Shown here piece after piece: positions 7,395-14,780 of a stretch of 17,348 bases of DNA. The stretch is from Bacteroidales bacterium (GTDB lineage: Bacteria; Bacteroidota; Bacteroidia; Bacteroidales; DTU049). The notes beneath the pieces were generated by a model. The model had not been told where the DNA came from, ran no database searches, and saw nothing but the letters and a program-made list of their open reading frames with translations. The translations under genes and the position numbers were made by a program. Numbering within the stretch: position 1 is the first letter of the stretch; each line of letters starts with the position of its first letter. The stretch covers positions 1 to 17,348 of the forward strand of contig JAHDSP010000288.1 in the NCBI GenBank assembly GCA_018432645.1. The letters are read 5' to 3'.

Positions 7395-7577
7395 AGGATT
7401 GGTAAGAAGGGGAAATTTAATTTTTTAAAATCATAAAATTTGTGAAAGCATATTCAGGACTTTAAATAGAAAAATTATTTATTTTCATTTACGGAAATGA
7501 GAGTTGAAGTAATAAATTAAAATATTTATTGTGTAAAATGTCAAAAGAGAGAGTTGTGTAAGAGGTGAAGAAGAAAT

Positions 7578-8585
7578 TTATATGTTATAGATTAAATATG
7601 TTAACGACATCAGATTACTGTACCGCTCCCACGCCCGCCTATCCGACGTCGCCAAATTCAATAACCTTCCCGTATCTTCTATAATCTTATCCGCCAGATA
7701 CTTTCCCTTCACAACAAACCACATTATGTAGTTTGTTAAATACTTTGTAGCAACTCCACGAAACTTGAAATAAATCCATCCTACAAAATCTGTTATCTTC
7801 TCATGAACAGTTGATACACTATATATTCCTTGCTTCATCTTGTTTTTGTTAGTAATCTCTTTATGTTTGATGTGCTCTGCATTTACTGTTTTAAAAGCTT
7901 TCTTATCGCTGCCGCATACCACTGAATTATCAGATATTCTAGATTTTAGAAAATCAGATATGTGATCGGCTTGCAGTCTTGCATCTTCTAATTTTTTAAA
8001 CAATATATTTCCACTTCTATCTGTGGCAGCTAATAATGCAACTTTCGTTGGCTTCTTTTTCTTTGGCTTTTTTATATCTATTTTTTCTCGTTTCTTTTTG
8101 CCTTTTTCAGAATAATTCATCAAAAGCTCCTCTAATTCTACAATTCCAAAGAAATTAACATTATCTTCAAAAGACTGCATGGCACACAAAATTCTATGTC
8201 GCCAAAAGAAACTCGTTGTGAGACTAATGTGTACAATTCTAGCACACTCTCTCAAGCTCATTCCTGCACTCATACATTTGATATATTCGAGCATTTTGCC
8301 CTTTTCATGAACACCGTACATAAAGGTGCCTGTGGTAACTCTGAACTGCCTACCACAATTTTTGCAACGGTAGTTTTGTACTCCACTTTGCAAACCATTT
8401 TTAATTACATGGCTGCTATTGCAATCTGGACAAAGTACACCAGTAGACATTGCCTTAATTTCTTGATAATCTACTACATCTTTGCCTTCTGTGATCATCT
8501 CATCATAGAGATTATCGTATAATTCACGTGTCTTCTCTTTGGTAAGAGCAAAGACTTCTGTTGGATTTTCGAATAATTTCTTCAT
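7578..8585 (-). CDS. IS1595/ISXO2-like transposase, possibly inactive
   Basis: The 335-residue protein has the IS1595 layout. A zinc ribbon uses C52, C55, C74 and C77 (CPDC...CKNC). A helix-turn-helix follows near 105-130 (GMSLRECARIVHISLTTSFFWRHR). The nuclease domain ends FRGVATKYLTNYIMWF. The expected first catalytic Asp appears as Glu (VELEE, E152). The second is present (CGSD, D227). The third position, usually Asn or Glu, reads His (TVHEK, H261). The frame is intact. I found no terminal inverted repeats on either side, so the element ends are not defined. The C-terminal codons at 7621-7680 are 55% G+C, far above the surroundings, which hints at foreign origin. TATATTTG lies 16 bases upstream of the ATG. 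A second, diverged copy lies at the right edge. Confidence 0.85.
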   Translation of the reverse strand: MKKLFENPTEVFALTKEKTRELYDNLYDEMITEGKDVVDYQEIKAMSTGVLCPDCNSSHVIKNGLQSGVQNYRCKNCGRQFRVTTGTFMYGVHEKGKMLEYIKCMSAGMSLRECARIVHISLTTSFFWRHRILCAMQSFEDNVNFFGIVELEELLMNYSEKGKKKREKIDIKKPKKKKPTKVALLAATDRSGNILFKKLEDARLQADHISDFLKSRISDNSVVCGSDKKAFKTVNAEHIKHKEITNKNKMKQGIYSVSTVHEKITDFVGWIYFKFRGVATKYLTNYIMWFVVKGKYLADKIIEDTGRLLNLATSDRRAWERYSNLMSLTYLIYNI

Positions 8586-8601
8586 ATGTAAAATATTTTT
8601 G

Positions 8602-8609
8602 CAAATATA
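8602..8609 (-). promoter_or_regulatory. -7 element for the transposase gene
   Basis: The minus strand reads TATATTTG, matching TAnnTTTG. It ends 16 bases before the ATG at 8585. Confidence 0.45.
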
Positions 8610-8774
8610 GTAATTTTTTAATTCAAAAAAACTTGAAATTAAATAACAATTATTAAAATCTATTTTCCTTTAAATAATATTTTTATTGATATGTCTTTTT
8701 ATAATAATTTTTTATTCTAATTTATACGTTTCGCTTATTATTAAATATTATTTTTTCATATTCAAATTAATTAG

Positions 8775-8782
8775 TAATTTTG
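8775..8782 (+). promoter_or_regulatory. -7 element for tRNA-Gln and probably rimP-nusA
   Basis: TAATTTTG lies 11 bases before the tRNA 5' end. rimP has no promoter of its own in the 52 bases between tRNA and ATG, so it probably depends on read-through from this site. Confidence 0.6.
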
Positions 8783-8793
8783 CAAAATAAAAA

Positions 8794-8864
8794 TGTCCGA
8801 TGGTGTAACGGCAGCACTGCAGATTTTGGTTCTGCCTGTCCAGGTTCGAATCCTGGTCGGACAG
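8794..8864 (+). tRNA. tRNA-Gln (anticodon UUG)
   Basis: A full 71-nt cloverleaf can be drawn. The acceptor TGTCCGA pairs with TCGGACA, followed by discriminator G. The anticodon stem is GCAGA/TCTGC around loop TTTTGGT, with anticodon TTG at 8826-8828, reading CAA and CAG. The T arm is CCAGG TTCGAAT CCTGG. The weak U1-A72 pair is typical of bacterial tRNA-Gln. CCA is not encoded: the genome continues TATG, so it must be added after transcription. Confidence 0.97.
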
Positions 8865-8876
8865 TATGATTGATTG

Positions 8877-8905
8877 AGAGGGGGCACTTAGCTCCCTCTA
8901 TTTTT
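8877..8905 (+). terminator. Intrinsic terminator or attenuator between tRNA-Gln and rimP
   Basis: AGAGGGGGC (8877-8885) pairs with GCTCCCTCT (8891-8899) over an ACTTA loop: nine pairs, one of them G-U. It is followed by ATTTTT. This is the most terminator-like structure in the window. The rimP start codon is only 11 bases past the T-run, so some read-through is needed for rimP and nusA expression. Confidence 0.75.
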
Positions 8906-8916
8906 AATAAAATTTT

Positions 8917-9360
8917 ATGATAGATAAAGAGTATATTCAAAAACTTGTAGAGGAAATAACAGAAGGGACAAGTATTTTTTTAACAAGATTAGATATCGAT
9001 AATCTAGGTAAAATTTGTGTCTACTTAGATAGTGATACTAACCTGACTATCGAGGATTGTGTAAAAGTGAGCAGATATATTGAAAAAAATCTTTCTCTAT
9101 CAAAAGATGATTATCAGCTAGATGTGTCATCTCATGGTATAGGAAATCCTTTAACAAATGCCAGACAGTATCCTAAGCATATTGGTCATTTTTTACAAAT
9201 AAAAACAATTGATAATCAAACAATTAAATGTAAATTAATTAATTATGAATCAGAAAAATTAACCATAGAAATACAAAATAAAAATATTAAAAAAGAAAAA
9301 GAAGAAAAAATTATTGATTTATCACAAATCAAAGAATGTAAAGAAATTTTAAAATTGTAA
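8917..9360 (+). CDS. rimP: Ribosome maturation factor RimP
   Basis: The 147-residue protein is close to the usual 140-155. It shows the RimP N-domain pattern: an early acidic helix, LTRLDIDNLGKICVYLDSD, the segment TIEDCVKVSRYIEKNL, and LDVSSHGIGNPL, which corresponds to the family motif LDVSSPGLDRPL. The C-terminal part (HFLQIKTIDNQTIKCKLINY...) is the expected SH3-like domain. RimP helps assemble the 30S subunit. It has a lysine- and glutamate-rich tail near 125-135. Its position immediately ahead of nusA, 11 bases away, is the classic arrangement. The histidine in SSHG replaces the usual proline. Confidence 0.92.
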   Translation: MIDKEYIQKLVEEITEGTSIFLTRLDIDNLGKICVYLDSDTNLTIEDCVKVSRYIEKNLSLSKDDYQLDVSSHGIGNPLTNARQYPKHIGHFLQIKTIDNQTIKCKLINYESEKLTIEIQNKNIKKEKEEKIIDLSQIKECKEILKL

Positions 9361-9371
9361 AAATTAAAATT

Positions 9372-10604
9372 ATGGCAACAATAAGTTTATTAGAAGCTTT
9401 TAATGAATTTCAAGATATTAAAGGGATAGACAAAGAGACTTTGATGGAGTTATTAGACGAAATATTTAAAGGTATCTTAGAAAAAAAATATGGTGACGCT
9501 TCTAATTTTTATTTTGCAGTAAATCCAGAAACAGGAGATATTGAACTATGGAGAAATAGAGTTATAGTGCCAGATGGCAAATTAGAAGATTTCAATACTC
9601 AGATAGAATTAAAAGACGCGCTAAGGATAGAACCAGACTTTATGATTGGAGAGGAAGTTACAGAGCCTTATGGAATTGAAAACTTCTCACGTAGAGAAAT
9701 TCAGACCATTCTACAAATGATTAAAGCACGTATCACTGAATTTGAAAATCAAGTAACTTTCGATAAATACAATGATCAAATAGGTGAGTTAGTTGTTGGT
9801 GAGGTGCATCAAGTATTAAAAAATGAGATAATAGTAGTTGATGAAGATGGCATAGAATTAATTTTGACAAAGGATCAAATGATACCAAGAGATCACTATA
9901 AAAAAGGTGATACTATTAGAGCATCTATCTATAAAATTGAAAATAGAGCTGGCTCACCATATATTTATTTATCTCGTACTAGTACTGACTTTTTAGCTCG
10001 TCTAATGGAACAAGAGGTGCCAGAAATAGCTGATGGGTTAATCACTATTCGCAAAATAGCTCGTATACCTGGGGTGAGAGCTAAAGTAGCTGTCGAATCA
10101 TACGATGACCGCATAGATCCTGTGGGTGCTTGTGTGGGAGTTAAAGGCTCTCGTATTTTCCCAGTTATTCAAGAACTAAGAAATGAAAACATAGATGTAA
10201 TAAATTTCTCGAATAATCCTAAATTATTTATTCAAAGAGCTTTAGCTCCTGCTAAGCTAACTGATATTCAGTTAGAAGATAATAAAGCCATAGTAATTGT
10301 GAAACCTGATCAAATATCTTTTGCCATTGGCAAAAATGGACAAAATATTGAATTAGCTTCACGTATCACTGGTTATGACATTGAGGTTTATCGCGAACTC
10401 GAAGAGGGTGAAGAAGAGGATATCGACATCCAAGAGTTTAGTGATGTTATTGATCAATGGATTATCAATCAATTAAAAACTATTGGTTGTGATACTGCTA
10501 AAAAAGTTCTCTCTTATTCAGTAAAAGATTTAGCTGATTTAGCTGATTTAGAGGAAGAAACCGTTGAAGAAATACAAAAAGTAATTAGAGCAGAATTTGA
10601 GTGA
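9372..10604 (+). CDS. nusA: Transcription termination/antitermination factor NusA
   Basis: The 410-residue protein has the NusA domains in order: the RNA-polymerase-binding N-domain (1-125), an S1 domain (about 137-201, IGELVVGEVHQVL), KH1 with the GVKG loop (256-259), KH2 with GKNG (320-323), then an acidic linker EEGEEEDID and a helix-hairpin-helix-like tail (366-408). It binds RNA polymerase and nascent RNA and adjusts pausing, termination and antitermination. It lacks the two extra acidic repeats found in gammaproteobacterial NusA, as in most Bacteroidota. It is cotranscribed with rimP and lies downstream of a terminator-like hairpin at 8877-8905, which makes feedback control plausible but unproven. 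Confidence 0.97.
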   Translation: MATISLLEAFNEFQDIKGIDKETLMELLDEIFKGILEKKYGDASNFYFAVNPETGDIELWRNRVIVPDGKLEDFNTQIELKDALRIEPDFMIGEEVTEPYGIENFSRREIQTILQMIKARITEFENQVTFDKYNDQIGELVVGEVHQVLKNEIIVVDEDGIELILTKDQMIPRDHYKKGDTIRASIYKIENRAGSPYIYLSRTSTDFLARLMEQEVPEIADGLITIRKIARIPGVRAKVAVESYDDRIDPVGACVGVKGSRIFPVIQELRNENIDVINFSNNPKLFIQRALAPAKLTDIQLEDNKAIVIVKPDQISFAIGKNGQNIELASRITGYDIEVYRELEEGEEEDIDIQEFSDVIDQWIINQLKTIGCDTAKKVLSYSVKDLADLADLEEETVEEIQKVIRAEFE

Positions 10605-10693
10605 AATTGTTTAGAAAAGTTTATTATGTTTATAAAATTGTCAATGGTTATGACTTTAAAATTTGTCAAATTATATTTATGAAAAATAAATAT

Positions 10694-10701
10694 TAATTTT
10701 G
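10694..10701 (+). promoter_or_regulatory. -7 element for infB
   Basis: TAATTTTG lies 16 bases before the infB ATG, in the 113-bp gap after nusA. It suggests that infB has its own promoter in addition to any read-through from nusA. Confidence 0.55.
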
Positions 10702-10717
10702 TAGTGAGATTTTTATT

Positions 10718-13564
10718 ATGAATGAAATAAAAACATATAGATTAAATCAGCTCACACGTGAGTTGGGAGTTACATTTGCTGAATTACAAGAACTATTAAA
10801 ATCTAATGGTATCAAAGTGAATACTCCTAATGATCGTATTAGCGAAGATGCTTATTTGATTATTAAACAAAATTATAACTTGGATACTGAAAAAAATAAA
10901 ACTGATGAAAACATTATAGAGGAAAATAAAACTACTACTGCTGATAAAATAACTGAACAAGAAAAACCCAAAGAACCTGAAAATGCTCCTTTTGAGTTTA
11001 ACCTTAAGGTAAAAGGTAAAATAGATCTAAACAATGAAACTGAGAGAGTCAATAAAGAAAAATCTAAATCTTCTAAATCTACAGAAAAACAAGAAAAAAC
11101 TAAGTCTAAAAAACCTAAAACTGAAAATAAACAAGATGTTGTAGAAAATCAAACTGAGTCGCAATTAAAAATTACTTCTGAAAATATTACAGAAAATGAA
11201 CTTTTAACTGAAAAAACAGTAGAACAAGAAACTCCCCAAGCAGAAAAATTAGATAATAAAACTGAATCTGAAACAGATATCACCGAAATTAACAAAGATA
11301 CTAAAGAAATAACCACTGATATATCTGATAAACCGTATTTACAAGAAATTAACTTAAAAGTTAAATATAAAATCGATTTAGATGAGGCAAATCCTAAAAA
11401 AAGTAAAACTAGTGGTAATGAGAAAAAACAATCATCTCGACCTAGGAAAAAAACTATAAAAAAAGTCGCTGAAGCTGATCAAAAAGGAGTTAAAAAATGG
11501 GATAAAAACCCTACTACTACAGATCAAGCAAATAAAGAAAAACCAAAACTTATACTTAATAACGATAAAGACACTACTAATAAAGTAGGCGACAGATCTC
11601 AACCAAAAAAACGTGAAAAAACTAATAAAAAATTTAGAGATAAAGATTTTCAACATAGAAGAAAAAGAGAAGAACATGTTTTAACTGATGAAGAAATAAC
11701 ACAAAAAATTAAAGAAACTTTAGCAAAAGCTCAGGCTAAACCTAAAACTACACCAGCTCAGTATAAAAAACTTAAAAAAGAGCAAAGATTATCTAAAAAT
11801 GCTGATAATGAAGTTAAAAATGTTATTGAGGTAACAGAGTTTATTACTACTAGTGAATTAGCAAATTTAATGAATGTATCTCCTACTGAGGTTATAGCTA
11901 AATGTTTTGATTTAGGCTTGACGACTACTATTAACTCTCGTTTAGATGCAGAGACGATAGTACTTGTTGCTGATGAGTTTGGTTATGAAGTTAAATTTAT
12001 AAGCTTAGACGAGAAAGAAGAAGTAGAATATGATGACGATCCATCAACATTACTACCACGTCATCCAGTAGTTACCGTAATGGGACACGTAGATCATGGT
12101 AAAACAAAATTATTAGATTTTATACGTAAAACTAATGTGGTAGCTGGAGAGGCTGGAGGTATCACACAGCATATTGGAGCATATGAAGTAACATTACAAA
12201 ATGGTCGTAAAATCACATTTCTAGATACACCTGGTCATGAAGCATTTACCGCTATGAGAGCTAGAGGTGCTAAAGTTACTGATATAGCTATTATAGTTAT
12301 TGCTGCTGATGAACAAGTGATGCCTCAAACTGTAGAAGCTATCAATCACGCTCGTGCAGCTGGTGTACCAATGATTTTTGCTATTAATAAAATAGATAAA
12401 CCTAATGCTAATCCTGAAAAAATTAAGGAACAATTGGCAAATATGAATATTCTATTAGAAGATTGGGGTGGTAACTATCAATCTCAAGAAATATCTGCTA
12501 AAGAAGGATTAAACGTTGATAAATTACTAGAAAAGGTGCTTTTACAAGCAGATTTAATGGATTTAAAAGCAAATCCTAATAGACCTGCTATAGGAACTGT
12601 TATTGAATCTGGATTAGAAAAAGGTCGTGGTTATGTAGCTACAATTTTAATTCATAATGGTACATTACATATTGGTGATCCAGTATTAGCTGGAGTTTAT
12701 TATGGTAAAGTAAGAGCTATGTTTGATGAAAGAAATCAACCTAAAAAAGAAGCTGGCCCTAGCTCACCTGCTTTAATCCTTGGACTTAATGGTGCCCCAC
12801 AAGCTGGTGATAAATTGTTAGTTATGCCATCTGAGAAAGAAGCTAAAGATAAAGCTCTCAAACGTCAACAATTACTTAGAGAGCAATCTATTAGAGCTAA
12901 AAAACATATTACTCTTGATGAAATTGGTCGTAGGATAGCCATTGGTGATTTTAAAGAATTAAATTTAATTGTTAAAGGAGATGTAGACGGCTCAGTAGAA
13001 GCATTGAGCGATTCTTTATTGAAACTATCTAATGAACATGTGCAAGTAAATGTTATTCATAAAGGTGTAGGTGCTATTACAGAATCTGATATTTTGCTAG
13101 CTGCTGCATCTAATGCCATAATTGTTGCTTTCCAAGTGCGTCCAGCACCAGCTATTCGCAAACTTGCTGAGCAGGAGCAAATACAAATAAAATCTTATTC
13201 CATAATTTATGATGCTATAGAAGAAATTAAATCGGCTATAGAAGGTATGCTAGAACCTACTATTGAAGAAACTATCTTGGGTACTGCTGAGGTCAGACAG
13301 GTTTTTTCTATTAAAAAAGTGGGTAATATCGCTGGCTGCATGGTTTTAGATGGTAAAATAGATAAAAATGCTCGCGTAAGACTTATAAGAAACGGAATAG
13401 TTGTATTTGACGGCGAAATAACTTCTCTCAAAAGATTCCAAAATGACGTCAGAGAAGTAATTACAGGTCAAGATTGCGGTATTGGTATTAAAAATTTTAA
13501 TGATATTAAGGTGGGTGATCTCATAGAAGCATATATCACTACCTCTGTAGAACAAAAATTATAA
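10718..13564 (+). CDS. infB: Translation initiation factor IF-2
   Basis: The 948-residue GTPase brings initiator tRNA to the 30S subunit and promotes subunit joining. An IF2_N-type domain is at 1-53 ([28 protein letters not shown]) and a second at about 365-425 ([21 protein letters not shown]). The G domain has GHVDHGKT (456-463), [13 protein letters not shown] (503-507), NKID (557-560) and SAKEG. The C-terminal domains that bind fMet-tRNA follow. Between the two N domains lies a long, Lys/Glu/Thr-rich, low-complexity linker of about 300 residues. Within it [10 protein letters not shown] (95-104) and [10 protein letters not shown] (212-221) form a near-exact repeat. The residue after the P-loop is Lys (GKTKLLD), where Ser or Thr is more common. 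It has its own promoter-like element. Confidence 0.98.
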   Translation: MNEIKTYRLNQLTRELGVTFAELQELLKSNGIKVNTPNDRISEDAYLIIKQNYNLDTEKNKTDENIIEENKTTTADKITEQEKPKEPENAPFEFNLKVKGKIDLNNETERVNKEKSKSSKSTEKQEKTKSKKPKTENKQDVVENQTESQLKITSENITENELLTEKTVEQETPQAEKLDNKTESETDITEINKDTKEITTDISDKPYLQEINLKVKYKIDLDEANPKKSKTSGNEKKQSSRPRKKTIKKVAEADQKGVKKWDKNPTTTDQANKEKPKLILNNDKDTTNKVGDRSQPKKREKTNKKFRDKDFQHRRKREEHVLTDEEITQKIKETLAKAQAKPKTTPAQYKKLKKEQRLSKNADNEVKNVIEVTEFITTSELANLMNVSPTEVIAKCFDLGLTTTINSRLDAETIVLVADEFGYEVKFISLDEKEEVEYDDDPSTLLPRHPVVTVMGHVDHGKTKLLDFIRKTNVVAGEAGGITQHIGAYEVTLQNGRKITFLDTPGHEAFTAMRARGAKVTDIAIIVIAADEQVMPQTVEAINHARAAGVPMIFAINKIDKPNANPEKIKEQLANMNILLEDWGGNYQSQEISAKEGLNVDKLLEKVLLQADLMDLKANPNRPAIGTVIESGLEKGRGYVATILIHNGTLHIGDPVLAGVYYGKVRAMFDERNQPKKEAGPSSPALILGLNGAPQAGDKLLVMPSEKEAKDKALKRQQLLREQSIRAKKHITLDEIGRRIAIGDFKELNLIVKGDVDGSVEALSDSLLKLSNEHVQVNVIHKGVGAITESDILLAAASNAIIVAFQVRPAPAIRKLAEQEQIQIKSYSIIYDAIEEIKSAIEGMLEPTIEETILGTAEVRQVFSIKKVGNIAGCMVLDGKIDKNARVRLIRNGIVVFDGEITSLKRFQNDVREVITGQDCGIGIKNFNDIKVGDLIEAYITTSVEQKL

Positions 13565-13567
13565 TAA

Positions 13568-13591
13568 TTATCATTATTTCGGTAATGATAA
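13568..13591 (+). terminator. Hairpin with TTTCGG loop between infB and RNase Z
   Basis: TTATCATTA (13568-13576) pairs perfectly with TAATGATAA (13583-13591) around TTTCGG. It begins 4 bases after the infB stop and ends 12 bases before the RNase Z ATG. No T-tract follows, so it is more likely a pause, mRNA-processing or stability element than a full terminator. Confidence 0.45.
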
Positions 13592-13603
13592 AATTTCATA
13601 ATA

Positions 13604-14566
13604 ATGGTAGAAGTTAATATTTTAGGTAGTGGATCTTCTTTACCTTTATATAAGCGATTTAGCCCATCACAAATAATAAAAATTGAAGGGAAAAATATTT
13701 TAATCGATTGTGGCGAAGGCACACAAATTCAATTGCAACGTTTTGGCTTTTCAATAATTAATATAGATTATATTCTTATTTCTCATTTGCATGGAGATCA
13801 TTTTTTTGGATTATTTGGTCTATTGTCATCTATGCTACTATTAGGTAGGACTAAGCCATTAACCCTCTTTGCAAATAAAAATTTAATTCCAATTTTAGAA
13901 AATATTTTTCAGGAAAAGTTATTTGGTAAATACTTCCCTTTTAATTTTATACCTTTAGATTTTAATAATTTGAATAAAATACTAGAAGAAGATAAATTTG
14001 TAATTTATTCTTTTCCTCTTGAACATTCTGTGCCTACTTGTGGTTTTTTAATTAAAGAAAAGCTGAGACCTAGAAATATTTTAAAAAGTTTTGTAGAATA
14101 TTATCATCCTAGCATTAATGAAATAAAAAACATAAAACAAGGTGGAGATTATTTAGATAAAAATTCTGGTAAATTATTAAAAAATAATGAAATAACTTCA
14201 GATCCACCTCAACCATTTTCTTACGTATATTGTAGTGATACAGCTTATAAATTAATTAATTATTCAGAAATTAAAAATCCAATTTATTTATTTGCAGAAT
14301 CTACATTTTTAGCTGAAAAGATAGATGCAGCTAAATCAAAAAAACATATGGTTGCTGCTGAGACTGCTCAGATAGCTGATAATATAAATGCTCAGTATCT
14401 AATTTTAGGCCATTTCGGTTCAGAATATAAATCGATCAATTTGTTTCTAGAAGAAGCTAGCCAATATTTCCCTCGAGATAAAATTATCTTGGCTTATGAT
14501 GGACTTAAAATTAATTATGATAATTATAAAAAAATTGATAAAAATTTAAAACAAGATAAATTTTAG
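13604..14566 (+). CDS. rnz: Ribonuclease Z (tRNA 3' processing endonuclease)
   Basis: The 320-residue metallo-beta-lactamase protein carries the full RNase Z signature: GSGSSLP at the start, the core motif HLHGDH (61-66), and the further metal ligands H141 (LEHSVPTCGF), D212 (YCSDTAY) and H270 (LGHFGS). The segment AESTFL near 231-236 is the AxDxTF-like element. RNase Z cleaves tRNA precursors just after the discriminator base. That suits a genome such as this one, whose tRNA-Gln gene does not encode CCA, so CCA must be added after the cut. The gene follows infB by 39 bases and is probably expressed from the infB promoter. Its length is that of the short bacterial form. Confidence 0.95.
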   Translation: MVEVNILGSGSSLPLYKRFSPSQIIKIEGKNILIDCGEGTQIQLQRFGFSIINIDYILISHLHGDHFFGLFGLLSSMLLLGRTKPLTLFANKNLIPILENIFQEKLFGKYFPFNFIPLDFNNLNKILEEDKFVIYSFPLEHSVPTCGFLIKEKLRPRNILKSFVEYYHPSINEIKNIKQGGDYLDKNSGKLLKNNEITSDPPQPFSYVYCSDTAYKLINYSEIKNPIYLFAESTFLAEKIDAAKSKKHMVAAETAQIADNINAQYLILGHFGSEYKSINLFLEEASQYFPRDKIILAYDGLKINYDNYKKIDKNLKQDKF

Positions 14567-14722
14567 GTTTTTTAATATCTGATATAATAATTTTTTCTCA
14601 ATAAACTAAATGGTAAAAACTAGGTAAAATATAATACAAAAATTATTAAATTTAGCAATTATATTTCTTCATTTAAACGAATTAAAAATATAGACATAAG
14701 GCATATAAATACAGACTAAATA

Positions 14723-14754
14723 TTTGTTTATTTGATATAAAATTATTAATTTTG
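14723..14754 (+). promoter_or_regulatory. Promoter of gyrB (-33 and -7 elements)
   Basis: TTTG at 14723-14726 and TAATTTTG at 14747-14754 are separated by 20 bases, close to the Bacteroidota arrangement TTTG-N19-TAnnTTTG. This is the best two-part promoter in the window. The ATG follows 26 bases after the -7 element. The rest of the 14567-14780 gap shows nothing else I can support. Confidence 0.65.
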
Positions 14755-14780
14755 TATCATAATAAATAAACAAAAAAATT

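Noticed and set aside
7395..7577. Possible IS end shared by the two transposase copies
   Set aside because: Both 3' flanks contain purine-rich stretches near GTTGT, but the match is short and no inverted partner was found at the other end of the first copy.
12224..12433. Minus-strand and alternative-frame ORFs inside infB, gyrB and other genes
   Set aside because: They overlap strongly supported genes, show no recognisable domain and have the composition expected of antisense shadows.
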